From: Wocania_A sp965224845
GTDB lineage: Bacteria > Bacteroidota > Bacteroidia > Flavobacteriales > Flavobacteriaceae
NCBI GenBank assembly: GCA_965224845.1
Contig: CBDDAJ010000021.1
Span: 23,576 to 87,575 of the forward strand
DNA: 64,000 bases
Reading direction: 5' to 3'
In this document: one piece after another, positions 1 through 8,879 of the stretch
How positions within the stretch are numbered: position 1 is the stretch's first letter
Layout: every line of letters starts with the position of its first letter
Notes under the pieces: generated by a model
Databases searched by the model: none
The model's input: the letters and a program-made list of their open reading frames with translations, nothing else
What the model was told of the DNA's origin: nothing
Made by a program: the position numbers and the translations under genes

Positions 1-1
1 C

Positions 2-823
2 ATTCGCCCAAAAGCAGTAATTGATAGCGAATTGCAACGCATTTGGGATACCATGCTGGAATGTATGTATAATGGCTGCCATACAGAAGGCAATCTTCCC
101 GGGGGCCTGAATGTAAGACGTCGTGCTTACGATATGCATCAAAGTTTAAAAGGCGATGCCCCATATTCTAATCCGGTGGAATGGATTTATGCCATTAGAA
201 ATACTGAAGTTAAATTCAGGCAAATATTAAAATGGGTGAGTTGTTTTGCTTTGGCAGTAAACGAAGTTAATGCGGCTTTAGGTCGTGTAGTTACTGCGCC
301 AACTAACGGAAGTGCAGGCGTAATTCCTGCTGTTTTAATGTACTATCTTGTTATTGAAAATCACGATGGTGATTTTGAAGATATCAAACGCTTTTTATTA
401 GTTGCAGGAGAAATAGGAAGTATCTTTAAAAAAGGAGCCACTATTAGCGCAGCTATGGGAGGCTGTCAGGCCGAAATTGGCGTGTCTTCGGCCATGGCCG
501 CCGGAGCTCTTACCGAATTGCTTGGTGGTACACCAGAACAAGTTTTAATAGCATCTGAAATTGCTATGGAGCATCATCTGGGTTTAACCTGCGACCCTAT
601 TGGCGGGCTCGTACAAGTACCCTGTATAGAACGCAATGCTATGGGAGCAATAAAAGCTATTAATGCTGCAGAACTTGCTTTAGACACCAACCCAAACAAC
701 ACAAAGGTACCCCTGGATAAAGTGATTAACACCATGTGGGAAACCGCAAAAGACATGCACACAAAGTATAAAGAAACCAGCGAAGGTGGCTTAGCCGTTA
801 GTGTTAATATGGCAGATTGCTAG
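2..823 (+). CDS. sdaA: L-serine ammonia-lyase (serine dehydratase), C-terminal part
   Basis: The reading frame is open from the left edge, so the N-terminal part (roughly 200 residues of a usual 450-475) lies outside the window. The enzyme deaminates L-serine to pyruvate using a 4Fe-4S cluster. Visible motifs are GGCQAEIGVSSAMAAGAL and GLTCDPIGGLVQVPC, whose cysteines belong to the cluster-binding set of this family, and the protein ends in a cysteine, as in single-chain bacterial serine dehydratases. The reading frame is intact. Family assignment is secure from these motifs; regulation cannot be judged without the upstream region. Confidence 0.93.
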   Translation: MRPKAVIDSELQRIWDTMLECMYNGCHTEGNLPGGLNVRRRAYDMHQSLKGDAPYSNPVEWIYAIRNTEVKFRQILKWVSCFALAVNEVNAALGRVVTAPTNGSAGVIPAVLMYYLVIENHDGDFEDIKRFLLVAGEIGSIFKKGATISAAMGGCQAEIGVSSAMAAGALTELLGGTPEQVLIASEIAMEHHLGLTCDPIGGLVQVPCIERNAMGAIKAINAAELALDTNPNNTKVPLDKVINTMWETAKDMHTKYKETSEGGLAVSVNMADC

Positions 824-933
824 TTTCTACTTTGTACAACTACTGCTTAGCTTTAACCTATTCTTTATCAGAAAGGATCGCTAGTTTTGTTTAACTTAGT
901 ATATAAATCATTATATTGTAAACAATTAAAAAA

Positions 934-1128
934 ATGGAAAAAAAATTGATCTTAGGACTCTTTCTTTTTTTTATAATCACTTTTCTTGTTTGGAAATTCT
1001 TTAATGGATTTTACAAAAAGGAGAACAGTGCTAAGATGCGGAAGACATGGGGTGCAAAAATGTATTACTGGCACTATATAATAATGATTAGTGGACTAGT
1101 TACAGTTTTTATAATAACTATCTTTTAA
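934..1128 (+). CDS. small membrane protein, unknown function
   Basis: A 64-residue protein with two hydrophobic segments, at about residues 4-23 and 46-63, separated by a basic, aromatic-rich loop (NGFYKKENSAKMRKTW). The ATG follows an A-rich stretch, typical of Bacteroidota translation starts, and the gene sits alone between sdaA and a leftward gene. I do not recognise a family. The two-helix pattern and clean start favour a real gene, but length alone does not prove it. Confidence 0.45.
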   Translation: MEKKLILGLFLFFIITFLVWKFFNGFYKKENSAKMRKTWGAKMYYWHYIIMISGLVTVFIITIF

Positions 1129-1233
1129 AATGGTAGATTATTGTCTGTTTTACTGCATCTGATTTTCCTTTGGAAAGATTCTCACGCACAAAAACCACTG
1201 CGATTTTTGTACTAATTAATCAGCAAAATTTAA

Positions 1234-1698
1234 CTATCCCTCTTGACAGCCTTTTTTTCTTCGGGTATCAATTAAATAAATAATTTTCCAGTTTTCTCCA
1301 TCTTTAAATAGTTGAAAGGAATTAACTCCACAATGAAGAAACGCATCATTAAGCCAAAACTCATAGGGTGTCCAGGCATTAGCCATATTACCGTCAATCT
1401 GAATGCTATAGTCTAGCAAACGCTCATCCCATTTCTGGTCTTTTGATCTTGTGGCAATAGCATGCAATAGCTTAGAAACATCCCCATCATTTCTTAAAAC
1501 AGCTTTTCCATCTTTATTTTTAAATGCCGTTTGCAGCACCACTTTATCAGCCAGAACTGATCGCATTAAAGTTGTATCGCCTTTATGAAATCCTTCAAAA
1601 AAGGTATTTACCGTAGCTTTAACGGCTTCTTTTTCATTCCTTTGACCAAAAACAGTCGAGCTTATTAAAATTGCTAAATAAAATATTGCGCGTGCCAT
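1234..1698 (-). CDS. secreted NTF2-like (SnoaL/DUF4440-type) protein
   Basis: The 154-residue protein starts with a signal peptide (MARAIFYLAILISSTVFGQ). The body has the NTF2-like/SnoaL pattern: a helix with VKATVNTFFEGFHKGDTTLMRSVL, a strand ending DKVVLQTAF, then alternating strands with NAWTPYEFWLNDAFLHCGVNSFQLFKDGENWKIIYLIDTRR. Such domains are small cone-shaped folds that bind ligands or act as isomerases; the substrate cannot be inferred here. It stands alone, facing away from panB. The family call rests on the C-terminal FQL..dG.WKI-yliDTRR pattern. Confidence 0.75.
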   Translation of the reverse strand: MARAIFYLAILISSTVFGQRNEKEAVKATVNTFFEGFHKGDTTLMRSVLADKVVLQTAFKNKDGKAVLRNDGDVSKLLHAIATRSKDQKWDERLLDYSIQIDGNMANAWTPYEFWLNDAFLHCGVNSFQLFKDGENWKIIYLIDTRRKKGCQEG

Positions 1699-2001
1699 AA
1701 ATAAAAGTTTTGATCAAAATTAACTTATAAACAGCATTCACTATGCCTCTTAAAGAAAAGTTTAACAGTATATATGTAATTGGCACAGTGTTTAACCAAA
1801 ATTCGCAAATACTTTCATAATGCCTGGTCGTACCCATCACACCAAACCTGGCTGAAGTGCAGTCGATAGCCTTCAGTATTGATGTTTTTAGCACCCAGAC
1901 CCTCTATTATTAATAAAAACTTAAGAAGGCTTCGTTCTTTTTTGTCATGTACATACTTAATTTACTATTTTTACAAACTATCAAAATAAAGCACTTTAAA
2001 A
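1699..2001. other. intergenic region before panB
   Basis: About 300 bases between the divergent NTF2-like gene and panB. The leftward open frame here has no recognisable protein and no typical start context, so I do not call it. Near panB there is a TTG followed 21 bases later by TATTTTTA, one mismatch from the Bacteroidota -7 element TAnnTTTG, which may be the panB promoter. Nothing else is seen. Confidence 0.4.
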
Positions 2002-2820
2002 ATGTCTACAGCTAAAAAAGCATACAAACGCATTACCGTTAAAACATTAGTCGATATGAAAGCTAATGGCGAAAAAATATCAATGCTAACCGCATACGAT
2101 TATACCATGGCAAAAATTGTTGATGGTGCAGGAATTGATGTTATTCTTGTTGGAGATTCGGCTAGTAATGTCATGGCAGGGCATGAAACCACATTGCCTA
2201 TTACATTAGATCAGATGATATACCATGCCTCTTCAGTGATTAGAGCTATTGATAGATGCTTAGTAGTGGTAGACCTGCCATTTGGAAGTTATCAAAGCGA
2301 CCCAAAAGAAGCACTTCGCTCAGCCATTAGAATCATGAAAGAATGTGGAGCACATTCAGTTAAATTAGAAGGTGGAAAAGAAATAAAGGAATCTATAAAA
2401 CGCATTTTAAATGCCGGAATTCCTGTAATGGGGCATTTAGGTTTAACACCACAGTCTATATATAAATTTGGTACGTATACTGTACGCGCCAAAGAAGAAA
2501 AAGAAGCTGCAGATTTAATTGAAGATGCTAAAATGCTAGAAAAAATTGGATGCTTCGCTATTGTACTCGAAAAAATCCCTGCACAGCTTGCTAAACAAGT
2601 GGCCGAAAGTGTAAGTATCCCTATTATTGGCATTGGGGCAGGAAAAGATGTAGACGGGCAGGTTTTAGTACTACACGATATGTTAGGGATGACTCATGAG
2701 TTTAATCCGCGTTTTTTACGTAGGTATATGAGTTTATATGAAGATATGACTTCTGCAATTTCTCAGTATGTGGATGATGTAAAATCTGTTGATTTCCCAA
2801 ATGATAATGAACAGTATTAA
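2002..2820 (+). CDS. panB: 3-methyl-2-oxobutanoate hydroxymethyltransferase
   Basis: A 272-residue enzyme of pantothenate (coenzyme A) biosynthesis. It transfers a hydroxymethyl group from methylenetetrahydrofolate to 2-oxoisovalerate, giving ketopantoate. Family landmarks are present in order: ISMLTAYDYTMAKI near the N-terminus, VGDSASNVMAGHETTLPIT (metal and substrate binding), DLPFGSYQ, KLEGG, GHLGLTPQS, the catalytic Glu in VLEKIPAQLA, and the conserved IIGIGAG. Length is normal for the family. No other pan genes are next to it in the window. Confidence 0.97.
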   Translation: MSTAKKAYKRITVKTLVDMKANGEKISMLTAYDYTMAKIVDGAGIDVILVGDSASNVMAGHETTLPITLDQMIYHASSVIRAIDRCLVVVDLPFGSYQSDPKEALRSAIRIMKECGAHSVKLEGGKEIKESIKRILNAGIPVMGHLGLTPQSIYKFGTYTVRAKEEKEAADLIEDAKMLEKIGCFAIVLEKIPAQLAKQVAESVSIPIIGIGAGKDVDGQVLVLHDMLGMTHEFNPRFLRRYMSLYEDMTSAISQYVDDVKSVDFPNDNEQY

Positions 2821-2934
2821 TTTAGATTTGTTAGACTATCAGATAATTTAGACGGCCTGGAATAATGGCTTGGTTTATATAGAATAAAACTATTTTCTTG
2901 TATTATTACAAACAGAACTTTCTAAAAATCTAAC

Positions 2935-3627
2935 ATGTCTAACAAATCTAACCAGTCTAACTTACAAGTCATTTACGAAGACAATCATATTATTGTTATA
3001 AATAAACGTGTTGGAGATCTTGTGCAAGGCGATAAAACCGGAGACAAGCCATTAAACGAAGTTGTTAAAGCATATATTAAGGACAAATACAGTAAACCGG
3101 GAAATGTATATCTAGGTACGGTACATCGATTAGACCGCCCCACTTCCGGCCTGGTGATTTTTGCAAAAACAAGTAAAGCTTTACCCAGGCTAAATAAATT
3201 ATTTGTTTCAAAAGCCATTAGTAAAACCTACTGGGCTGTGGTTAAAAATAAGCCACAAAAAAAGGAAGGCACCCTTATTAATTGGTTAAAGAAAAACCCT
3301 AAAAATAATAAGTCCTTTGCCTATTCTAAAGAAGTAGATGGTAGTAAAAAAGCAATACTTCACTATAAAACAATAAAAAAGCTTGATAATTATTTTTTAC
3401 TGGAAATCCAGTTAGAAACCGGACGACACCATCAAATACGAAGCCAGTTATCGTATATAGGTTGCCCAATTAAAGGCGATTTAAAATACGGGTTCGACAG
3501 AAGTAATAAAGATGCCGGTATTCATTTACATGCCAGAGCAATTCAATTTATTCATCCCGTTTCAAAAGAGCCAATTCATATTGTAGCACCCTTACCAAAT
3601 GATACGATTTGGAAGGCATGCCTGTAA
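2935..3627 (+). CDS. RluA-family pseudouridine synthase
   Basis: At 230 residues this is a short RluA-type synthase without the N-terminal S4 domain. The catalytic motif is HRLDRPTSG with the nucleophile Asp at about residue 67, followed by the LETGRHHQIRSQL and GDLKYG segments typical of the fold. It isomerises uridine to pseudouridine in rRNA or tRNA; the exact target cannot be told from sequence. Its last ten bases overlap the next gene's start, suggesting co-transcription. The family assignment is strong. Confidence 0.93.
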   Translation: MSNKSNQSNLQVIYEDNHIIVINKRVGDLVQGDKTGDKPLNEVVKAYIKDKYSKPGNVYLGTVHRLDRPTSGLVIFAKTSKALPRLNKLFVSKAISKTYWAVVKNKPQKKEGTLINWLKKNPKNNKSFAYSKEVDGSKKAILHYKTIKKLDNYFLLEIQLETGRHHQIRSQLSYIGCPIKGDLKYGFDRSNKDAGIHLHARAIQFIHPVSKEPIHIVAPLPNDTIWKACL

Positions 3628-5030
3628 AACGTTATATTTATATAAAAAAATTGAATACAATTCCCCATTTATTATCTAAACAAAAGGCCTTCTTTAAGTC
3701 TCAAAAAACTAAAGATATTGCTTATAGAATTAGTTTTCTTAAGCAACTAAAAGCAGAGCTCGAAGCGAATGAACAAGCTATTTATAATGCTTTAAAAGCC
3801 GATTTTAAGAAATCTGAATTTGAAACCTTTATAAGTGAATTCGGATTGGTTATTTCCGAACTTAATTTGGTTTTAAAAAACCTAAAGCGTTGGGTAAAAC
3901 CAGAACGGGTAAAATCGTCAATGCTTACCTTTCCTTCTAAAAGTTATATTTATAAAGAACCCTTTGGTAGTGTTTTGGTAATAGCCCCTTGGAATTATCC
4001 TTTTCTATTGGCATTAGAGCCTGTTATTATGGCTATAGCAGCTGGAAACACAGTAGTTTTAAAACCTAGTGAGCTTACTCAGAACACATCACAATTAGTT
4101 ACTCGTATTATAGAGAATGTATTTCCGAGGTCTTATGTCACCAGTGTACAAGGTGGTGTAGATATCGCTACTAAATTACTAGATCAGAAATGGGATTACA
4201 TCTTTTTTACCGGGAGTGTACCTGTTGGAAAACTAATAGCACAAGCAGCTGCAAAACACTTAACTCCTGTTACCTTAGAATTAGGAGGAAAATCACCATG
4301 TATTATTGATGACTCTGTTGATGTTGCACTAGTGGCAAGACGACTAACCTGGGGAAAGTTTTTAAACGCAGGGCAAACCTGTATTGCACCAGATTATCTT
4401 ATTGTAAAATCTAATATTAAACCGCAATTAATTAAAGCTTTAAAGGCAGAAATTACAAAAAGATATGGTAAAGACCCTGAACAATCGCCAGACTTGCCAA
4501 GAATAATTAACACTAAAAACACCTTACGCTTGGCAAAAATGCTTCAGGGCGTTGATGTTATCTTTGGTGGCACTATTAATGAAAATTCGAGATACTGTGC
4601 GCCCACTTTAGTAGATGAACCGGATTTAGCAAGTTATATGATGCAGGATGAAATATTCGGACCAATTTTACCCATACTGTCTTATAACACCGAAAAAGAT
4701 ATAGAAAACATTATTTGGAATTTTGAAAAACCGTTAGCACTGTATGTTTTCTCAAACACCAAATCGTTTATTAAGCAAATTATTAATAAGTATAGCTTTG
4801 GTGGCGGAGCAATTAACGACCCTCTAATTCAGTTTGGAAATCATAATTTGCCCTTTGGCGGTGTTGGTGCCAGCGGTATGGGGGCGTACCATGGAAAACT
4901 GGGTTTTGATACCTTTTCGCATAACAAGGCCATTATAAAACGTGGCATTTGGACCGACCCATCTATCAGATATGCCCCCTACAAAGGCAAACTCAAGCTT
5001 ATCAAAAAAATGTTTAAGTGGTTTTCTTAA
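3618..5030 (+). CDS. aldehyde dehydrogenase (family 3-like)
   Basis: I choose the ATG at 3618 (MPVKRYIYIKK) over an upstream TTG because it is the only ATG near the start; it overlaps the pseudouridine synthase by ten bases. The 470-residue product oxidises aldehydes to acids with NAD(P). The NAD-binding segment APWNYPFLLALEPVIMAIAAG, the general-base Glu in LELGGKSP (about residue 221) and the nucleophilic Cys in NAGQTCIAPDY (about residue 255) are all present. The length and the APWNYPF motif match class-3, fatty-aldehyde-type enzymes. The substrate is unknown. Confidence 0.93.
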   Translation: MPVKRYIYIKKLNTIPHLLSKQKAFFKSQKTKDIAYRISFLKQLKAELEANEQAIYNALKADFKKSEFETFISEFGLVISELNLVLKNLKRWVKPERVKSSMLTFPSKSYIYKEPFGSVLVIAPWNYPFLLALEPVIMAIAAGNTVVLKPSELTQNTSQLVTRIIENVFPRSYVTSVQGGVDIATKLLDQKWDYIFFTGSVPVGKLIAQAAAKHLTPVTLELGGKSPCIIDDSVDVALVARRLTWGKFLNAGQTCIAPDYLIVKSNIKPQLIKALKAEITKRYGKDPEQSPDLPRIINTKNTLRLAKMLQGVDVIFGGTINENSRYCAPTLVDEPDLASYMMQDEIFGPILPILSYNTEKDIENIIWNFEKPLALYVFSNTKSFIKQIINKYSFGGGAINDPLIQFGNHNLPFGGVGASGMGAYHGKLGFDTFSHNKAIIKRGIWTDPSIRYAPYKGKLKLIKKMFKWFS

Positions 5031-5142
5031 CTGACTTGACTAATACCATAAAATAATCGTGGAACTTTATTTAGATTTAACTATACTTCAACTACGCTTA
5101 GTGTGATACATAACTTCACGATTTAAATTGAGCTCACACCAA

Positions 5143-5967
5143 TTAAGAAAAGGGATAGTTTAAAGTTAGTTTAACCCCTGCATCAGGCTTTGAAAACAAA
5201 TCTAACGTCGCATGAATTAAAGCGGCTCTACTCTGCATATTTATTAAGCCAGACCCTTTTTCAATAGTGTTCATATCAAAACCCCTTCCATCGTCAGTTG
5301 CAGTAATCATCAAGGCATTTGGTTGATAATCAAGAACAACTTTAAGGTTTTTCGCATCAGAATATTTAACCGAATTTGATAAAAACTCCTGCAATATTCT
5401 AAAAATAATAATTTCATGTTTTCTATTTTCAAAATATACAGTATCGCCTTTAATAATTAGCTCAGCACTAGTAAACTTCATTTTCTTTAAGCGATTCAAT
5501 TCATTACTAATAGATTTTTCAAAACCTATGTTAAGTACCACTTCATTATTTAAGGTTTTAGAAAGCGAACGCACTTCTTTTAAGCTTTCTTTAAGGGCAT
5601 CAGAAGTGTCTTTAAATTTGTCTTTTACATCATCCGTAACCTGAGTTTTTAAAATGCTTAATTGCATGCTGGCAAAAGCCAATAACTGCCCTACATTATC
5701 GTGTAATTCCCAACCAATATTTTTTAAGGTTTGCTCCTGGCTTTCGGTTTGGGCTAATGCAATTTCTTCTTCAAAAGCTTGCTGTTGCTTAATTCTATCC
5801 AACAATAATTTATTTTTTCGCTTTTGGAAAACTACAAAAAACACAACAACCAGTCCGGTAATAATGATCAATACCATAATCATATACACTAACAAATAGC
5901 GCTCGGAAGCCGTAGAAACTGACTTTGATTGTATAGTAAAAAGAGTATTTAAGTAATAATTATTCAT
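5143..5967 (-). CDS. orphan sensor histidine kinase (HisKA_3 / NarL-type)
   Basis: The 274-residue protein has one transmembrane helix (about residues 27-47), a short coiled linker, and a HisKA_3 dimerisation domain with the phospho-acceptor His in ELHDNVGQLLAF (about residue 89). A GHKL ATPase domain follows, with N box (EFLSNSVKYSD) and G1 box (DDGRGFD). It lacks any sizeable sensor domain, so input probably comes from its partners: it is the last gene of a leftward operon and overlaps the upstream membrane-protein gene by eight bases. No response regulator gene is nearby. Confidence 0.9.
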   Translation of the reverse strand: MNNYYLNTLFTIQSKSVSTASERYLLVYMIMVLIIITGLVVVFFVVFQKRKNKLLLDRIKQQQAFEEEIALAQTESQEQTLKNIGWELHDNVGQLLAFASMQLSILKTQVTDDVKDKFKDTSDALKESLKEVRSLSKTLNNEVVLNIGFEKSISNELNRLKKMKFTSAELIIKGDTVYFENRKHEIIIFRILQEFLSNSVKYSDAKNLKVVLDYQPNALMITATDDGRGFDMNTIEKGSGLINMQSRAALIHATLDLFSKPDAGVKLTLNYPFS

Positions 5968-6688
5968 TATTTAATTTAGGCTTACAAAATATTAATGCAA
6001 ATGTAAAGGTGGAGTACATAAAAATATTAGCAAATAAAAATATTTGCCATCTTAAAAACACAAAATCCCAATCTGTATAAGGTTTTCCTACTTCATATGT
6101 AAAATAAACATCGTAAAATGTTAATGGGGTAATTATAAGCCACCAAATAAATATAGCAAAACTTATATAAAAGTTTAAAGACCTATAAAATGTTAGTATT
6201 TTTTCACTTAGTAACGTTTCTATAAAATAAAATACTGCACATAAAAAAATGACTATAGCACCAAATATATCAAGGATAGCAAAAAATTGCTTAAAAAACA
6301 GATGCCAATTTAGTATAATATAAATTATGGAAAAAACTAAAAAACTAAAAGTTGCAACCTTGATTATACTTTTAAATATTTTTACGTTTAAAATTTTTCG
6401 ATAGTAAAAAGAAAAAAACAAAACTGCTCCTATTACCCAATAAATATTACTCCACCAATGATTTTTTTCAAACTTAGTTCCTATAAGAAACTCTAAAACA
6501 TCTCCAGGGTAAACATATTTAGTATACCTGCCTATAAATTCACAGATTACAATACCAACTAAAAAAAATATAAAATATTTTTCTGTTTTATTTTTATAAT
6601 GATTATAAAAAAACACACCTGTTAAAGCTGCCATGGCTTCAACACAGTGTGTTAACATCATGTAGTTTTGTTTAAAAAACTCTTCCAC
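5960..6688 (-). CDS. multi-pass membrane protein of the kinase operon
   Basis: A 242-residue, very hydrophobic protein with about seven predicted helices spread over its whole length. I recognise no catalytic motif. It sits eight bases after the upstream exported-protein gene and overlaps the histidine kinase start by eight bases, so the three genes are almost certainly translated from one mRNA. A sensing role for the otherwise sensor-less kinase is my inference from this arrangement alone. Confidence 0.75.
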   Translation of the reverse strand: MEEFFKQNYMMLTHCVEAMAALTGVFFYNHYKNKTEKYFIFFLVGIVICEFIGRYTKYVYPGDVLEFLIGTKFEKNHWWSNIYWVIGAVLFFSFYYRKILNVKIFKSIIKVATFSFLVFSIIYIILNWHLFFKQFFAILDIFGAIVIFLCAVFYFIETLLSEKILTFYRSLNFYISFAIFIWWLIITPLTFYDVYFTYEVGKPYTDWDFVFLRWQIFLFANIFMYSTFTFALIFCKPKLNNE

Positions 6689-6696
6689 TAAAATAT

Positions 6697-7215
6697 TTAT
6701 TTAGGATAGCCAGAGCCACCACCTGTTCCGTTATTCAACGGAGGACATTCCGGGCAATCACCATTATTTTGAAAGCTAAGACTAAACGGTGTCATACCCG
6801 CTTTTCCTTTTCCTTTTTTTACAGTTGGCACTATAAACATAGTTGTTAAATTCTTTTTAGCTTGTCCGGCGTTTTTACCGTATAGCCCCAAATACACACG
6901 CATGCCTGTTATACTATAGCCCAAACTATCTGTTTGTTGCTTAGAATAAGCAATATAGTTTTCAAGATCGTCTATAGACCACCAGGTAGAACGGTCGTCC
7001 TTATTTCGGCCTTGTCTTCTGGCTGCTGAGTCTACGGCCGGCTCCCTGTATTCGGTCCAATTGTCATTCAATATTTTTGCCTGCCCCGGTGAAACAACAC
7101 CTTTTGGCTTAATAATTTTGATATCTTCGATGTCTTCTACTTGTCTGGGGCAAAAAAAATAGGTCGCCAATGCGCCTATAAGAAATCCTAAAATGATGAA
7201 ACTAAGTTTTTTCAT
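6697..7215 (-). CDS. membrane-anchored exported protein, first gene of the kinase operon
   Basis: This 172-residue protein begins with one hydrophobic segment (MKKLSFIILGFLIGALATYF) and then a soluble domain with the segment GQAKILNDNWTEYREPAVDSA and a short Cys pair, CPECPP, near the C-terminus, followed by a Gly-rich tail. I do not recognise the family. It leads the leftward set that ends in the histidine kinase, eight bases before the membrane protein gene. The topology suggests a periplasmic domain held to the membrane. Confidence 0.65.
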   Translation of the reverse strand: MKKLSFIILGFLIGALATYFFCPRQVEDIEDIKIIKPKGVVSPGQAKILNDNWTEYREPAVDSAARRQGRNKDDRSTWWSIDDLENYIAYSKQQTDSLGYSITGMRVYLGLYGKNAGQAKKNLTTMFIVPTVKKGKGKAGMTPFSLSFQNNGDCPECPPLNNGTGGGSGYPK

Positions 7216-7401
7216 GTTTTAATTCGGTTTTAAGGTTAATAATAGCTGCTCTAAAAATAATAAAAAGATTTAATTAACGTAAGATAATATATATTAAAAT
7301 AAAAATTCGTCGCTAATTTATACCATATATTAATTGAAGTTATTGCAAAAGGGAAAAGCGTGTGCTATTTCAGGGCTTCAATTAGAACCTGTTAAAGTCA
7401 A

Positions 7402-8028
7402 TTAAGCCGGAAAGCCAAGCATATCCCCCATGCCTACCGTAAATAGCCAGCATCCGTAAATAGCGTGCTCTATAGATACTAAAAGCGTCGATCTGGTTTT
7501 ATAAAAAGTAAAAGCAAACAGTAAACCTCCTAAAAAAGTGAATACCATAACCAATGCATTCATAAAAAAAATATGACCCAGAGAAAACACAATAGCATTA
7601 ACAAAAACAAACAAGTTTTTGTTTTTAAAAATATTGTGATAACGCTTAAAATAAAAGGTTCGGTATATCAGCTCTTGTGGGTATACCGAAAAAAAACTAT
7701 ATATAAATAATATAAAAAACCATAGTTTTGGTTTGTTTAGCAGTACACCAAACAGGGCTTCTTTATTAGTAAACCAAACAAAAACGGTTGTGATACACAC
7801 AATAGCTATAAGCTTGAAAAACGTTTGTTTAAAAAAGGCGCGCCAGTTTAAGTTTTTAGCTATTCTAAATTTTTCATGCTCTACGTTTAGCAATACAAAA
7901 ACTATATAAATAAAACCCATAACTCCAATAGCTAATTTAATCCATGGAGCGTATTTTAAAACAAAACTTACGGGTATTAAAAAGAAAATAATAAAAAGCT
8001 CAATGCCTTTATATAAAACAGTTTTCAC
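7402..8028 (-). CDS. CPBP-family intramembrane protease-like protein
   Basis: The 208-residue membrane protein has about six hydrophobic segments. The first CPBP (Abi/Rce1-like) motif reads PQELIYRTFYFKRY, giving one Glu and the Arg of the ExxxR pattern; the usual EE pair is QE here. The histidine motifs follow as FSLGHIFF and SIEHAIYGCW. Members cleave prenylated or signal-type peptides within membranes, but many bacterial ones have unknown substrates. It stands alone. The QE variant is worth noting but keeps the glutamate adjacent to the helix bearing Arg. Confidence 0.8.
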   Translation of the reverse strand: MKTVLYKGIELFIIFFLIPVSFVLKYAPWIKLAIGVMGFIYIVFVLLNVEHEKFRIAKNLNWRAFFKQTFFKLIAIVCITTVFVWFTNKEALFGVLLNKPKLWFFILFIYSFFSVYPQELIYRTFYFKRYHNIFKNKNLFVFVNAIVFSLGHIFFMNALVMVFTFLGGLLFAFTFYKTRSTLLVSIEHAIYGCWLFTVGMGDMLGFPA

Positions 8029-8261
8029 ACATTAATATTTTAGTAATTATCTAAGCCCTTTATGCATTTTGATTAATTTCTTAAACTAAATGTCAGTTCG
8101 AGTGATCTTCAACAGAAAATTGTATCGAGAACAAGCTATTTAAATAGACAATTTTATTCTCGACGCAAATTATACGCATCAAAATAAGCCTGATTTACCC
8201 GAACTAACAAATTTTCGTTAAAATCCACAACAGATCAAGTTAGCAAATATTTGTGACACTT
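8029..8261. other. intergenic region, no gene seen
   Basis: This 233-base AT-rich gap lies upstream of the CPBP gene and downstream of the Lrp gene. I see no convincing gene, hairpin terminator or repeat in it. Confidence 0.4.
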
Positions 8262-8720
8262 TTAGATATTGATTGCGGTGGTATGTTTTACCTCATTTAT
8301 AACAAACATACTATGTGTGCTTCCAATATGATTAATAGTGGTTAACTTTTTAACCATAAATTCTCTGAAAGCGGCCATATCTTTAACCATTACTTTTAAT
8401 AGATAATCGTAATCGCCACTAATATGGAAACACTCTAAAACTTCATTTAAATTTGCCACTTCCTTTTCAAACTTAACCACAAACTCCTGACTATGCTGAA
8501 TTAATTTTATATGGCAAAACGCCACAAATGATCTATCTACCTTTTCCTTATTAACTAAAACTACGTAATTTTCGATAACCCCGCTTTTTTCAAGTTTTTT
8601 AATACGTTCGTAAACCGCTGTAACCGACAAATTTAATTTGTTTGAAAGTTCTTTATTCGTTTGCTTGCTATCTTCTTGTAAATAAAACAGCAGCTGCTTG
8701 TCTATATCATCAAATACCAT
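8262..8720 (-). CDS. Lrp/AsnC-family transcriptional regulator
   Basis: A 152-residue regulator of usual length. The N-terminal winged helix-turn-helix covers DKQLLFYLQEDSKQTNKELSNKLNLSVTAVYERIKKLEKSG in segments, and the C-terminal RAM ligand-binding domain holds the typical G-D-Y-D-Y-L-L-K-V stretch (about residues 102-110). It is divergently transcribed from a Cys/Met-metabolism PLP enzyme, with a 159-base AT-rich spacer between them. In this family such an arrangement usually means the regulator controls its neighbour in response to an amino acid, which is inference here. Confidence 0.92.
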   Translation of the reverse strand: MVFDDIDKQLLFYLQEDSKQTNKELSNKLNLSVTAVYERIKKLEKSGVIENYVVLVNKEKVDRSFVAFCHIKLIQHSQEFVVKFEKEVANLNEVLECFHISGDYDYLLKVMVKDMAAFREFMVKKLTTINHIGSTHSMFVINEVKHTTAINI

Positions 8721-8879
8721 GATTGAAAAATTTTCATAAAGATATGGAATATATCTAACCTAAATAAATTATAATTCTACACAATTGCAATAAAATAGAT
8801 TTATTTTCTAAAAAAACACTAATACATTGTTTTATAATCTAAATGTTTAGAATTTTGCATAAACAAAAAAACAAACATT

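Noticed and set aside
1634..1894. Leftward 86-codon frame upstream of panB
   Set aside because: It overlaps the start of the NTF2-like gene, has no recognisable protein character and no ATG-like start context.
5040..5140. Terminator or regulatory hairpin between the aldehyde dehydrogenase and the kinase
   Set aside because: AATCGTG and CACGATT can pair, but the loop of about 55 bases and lack of a T run make this unconvincing.
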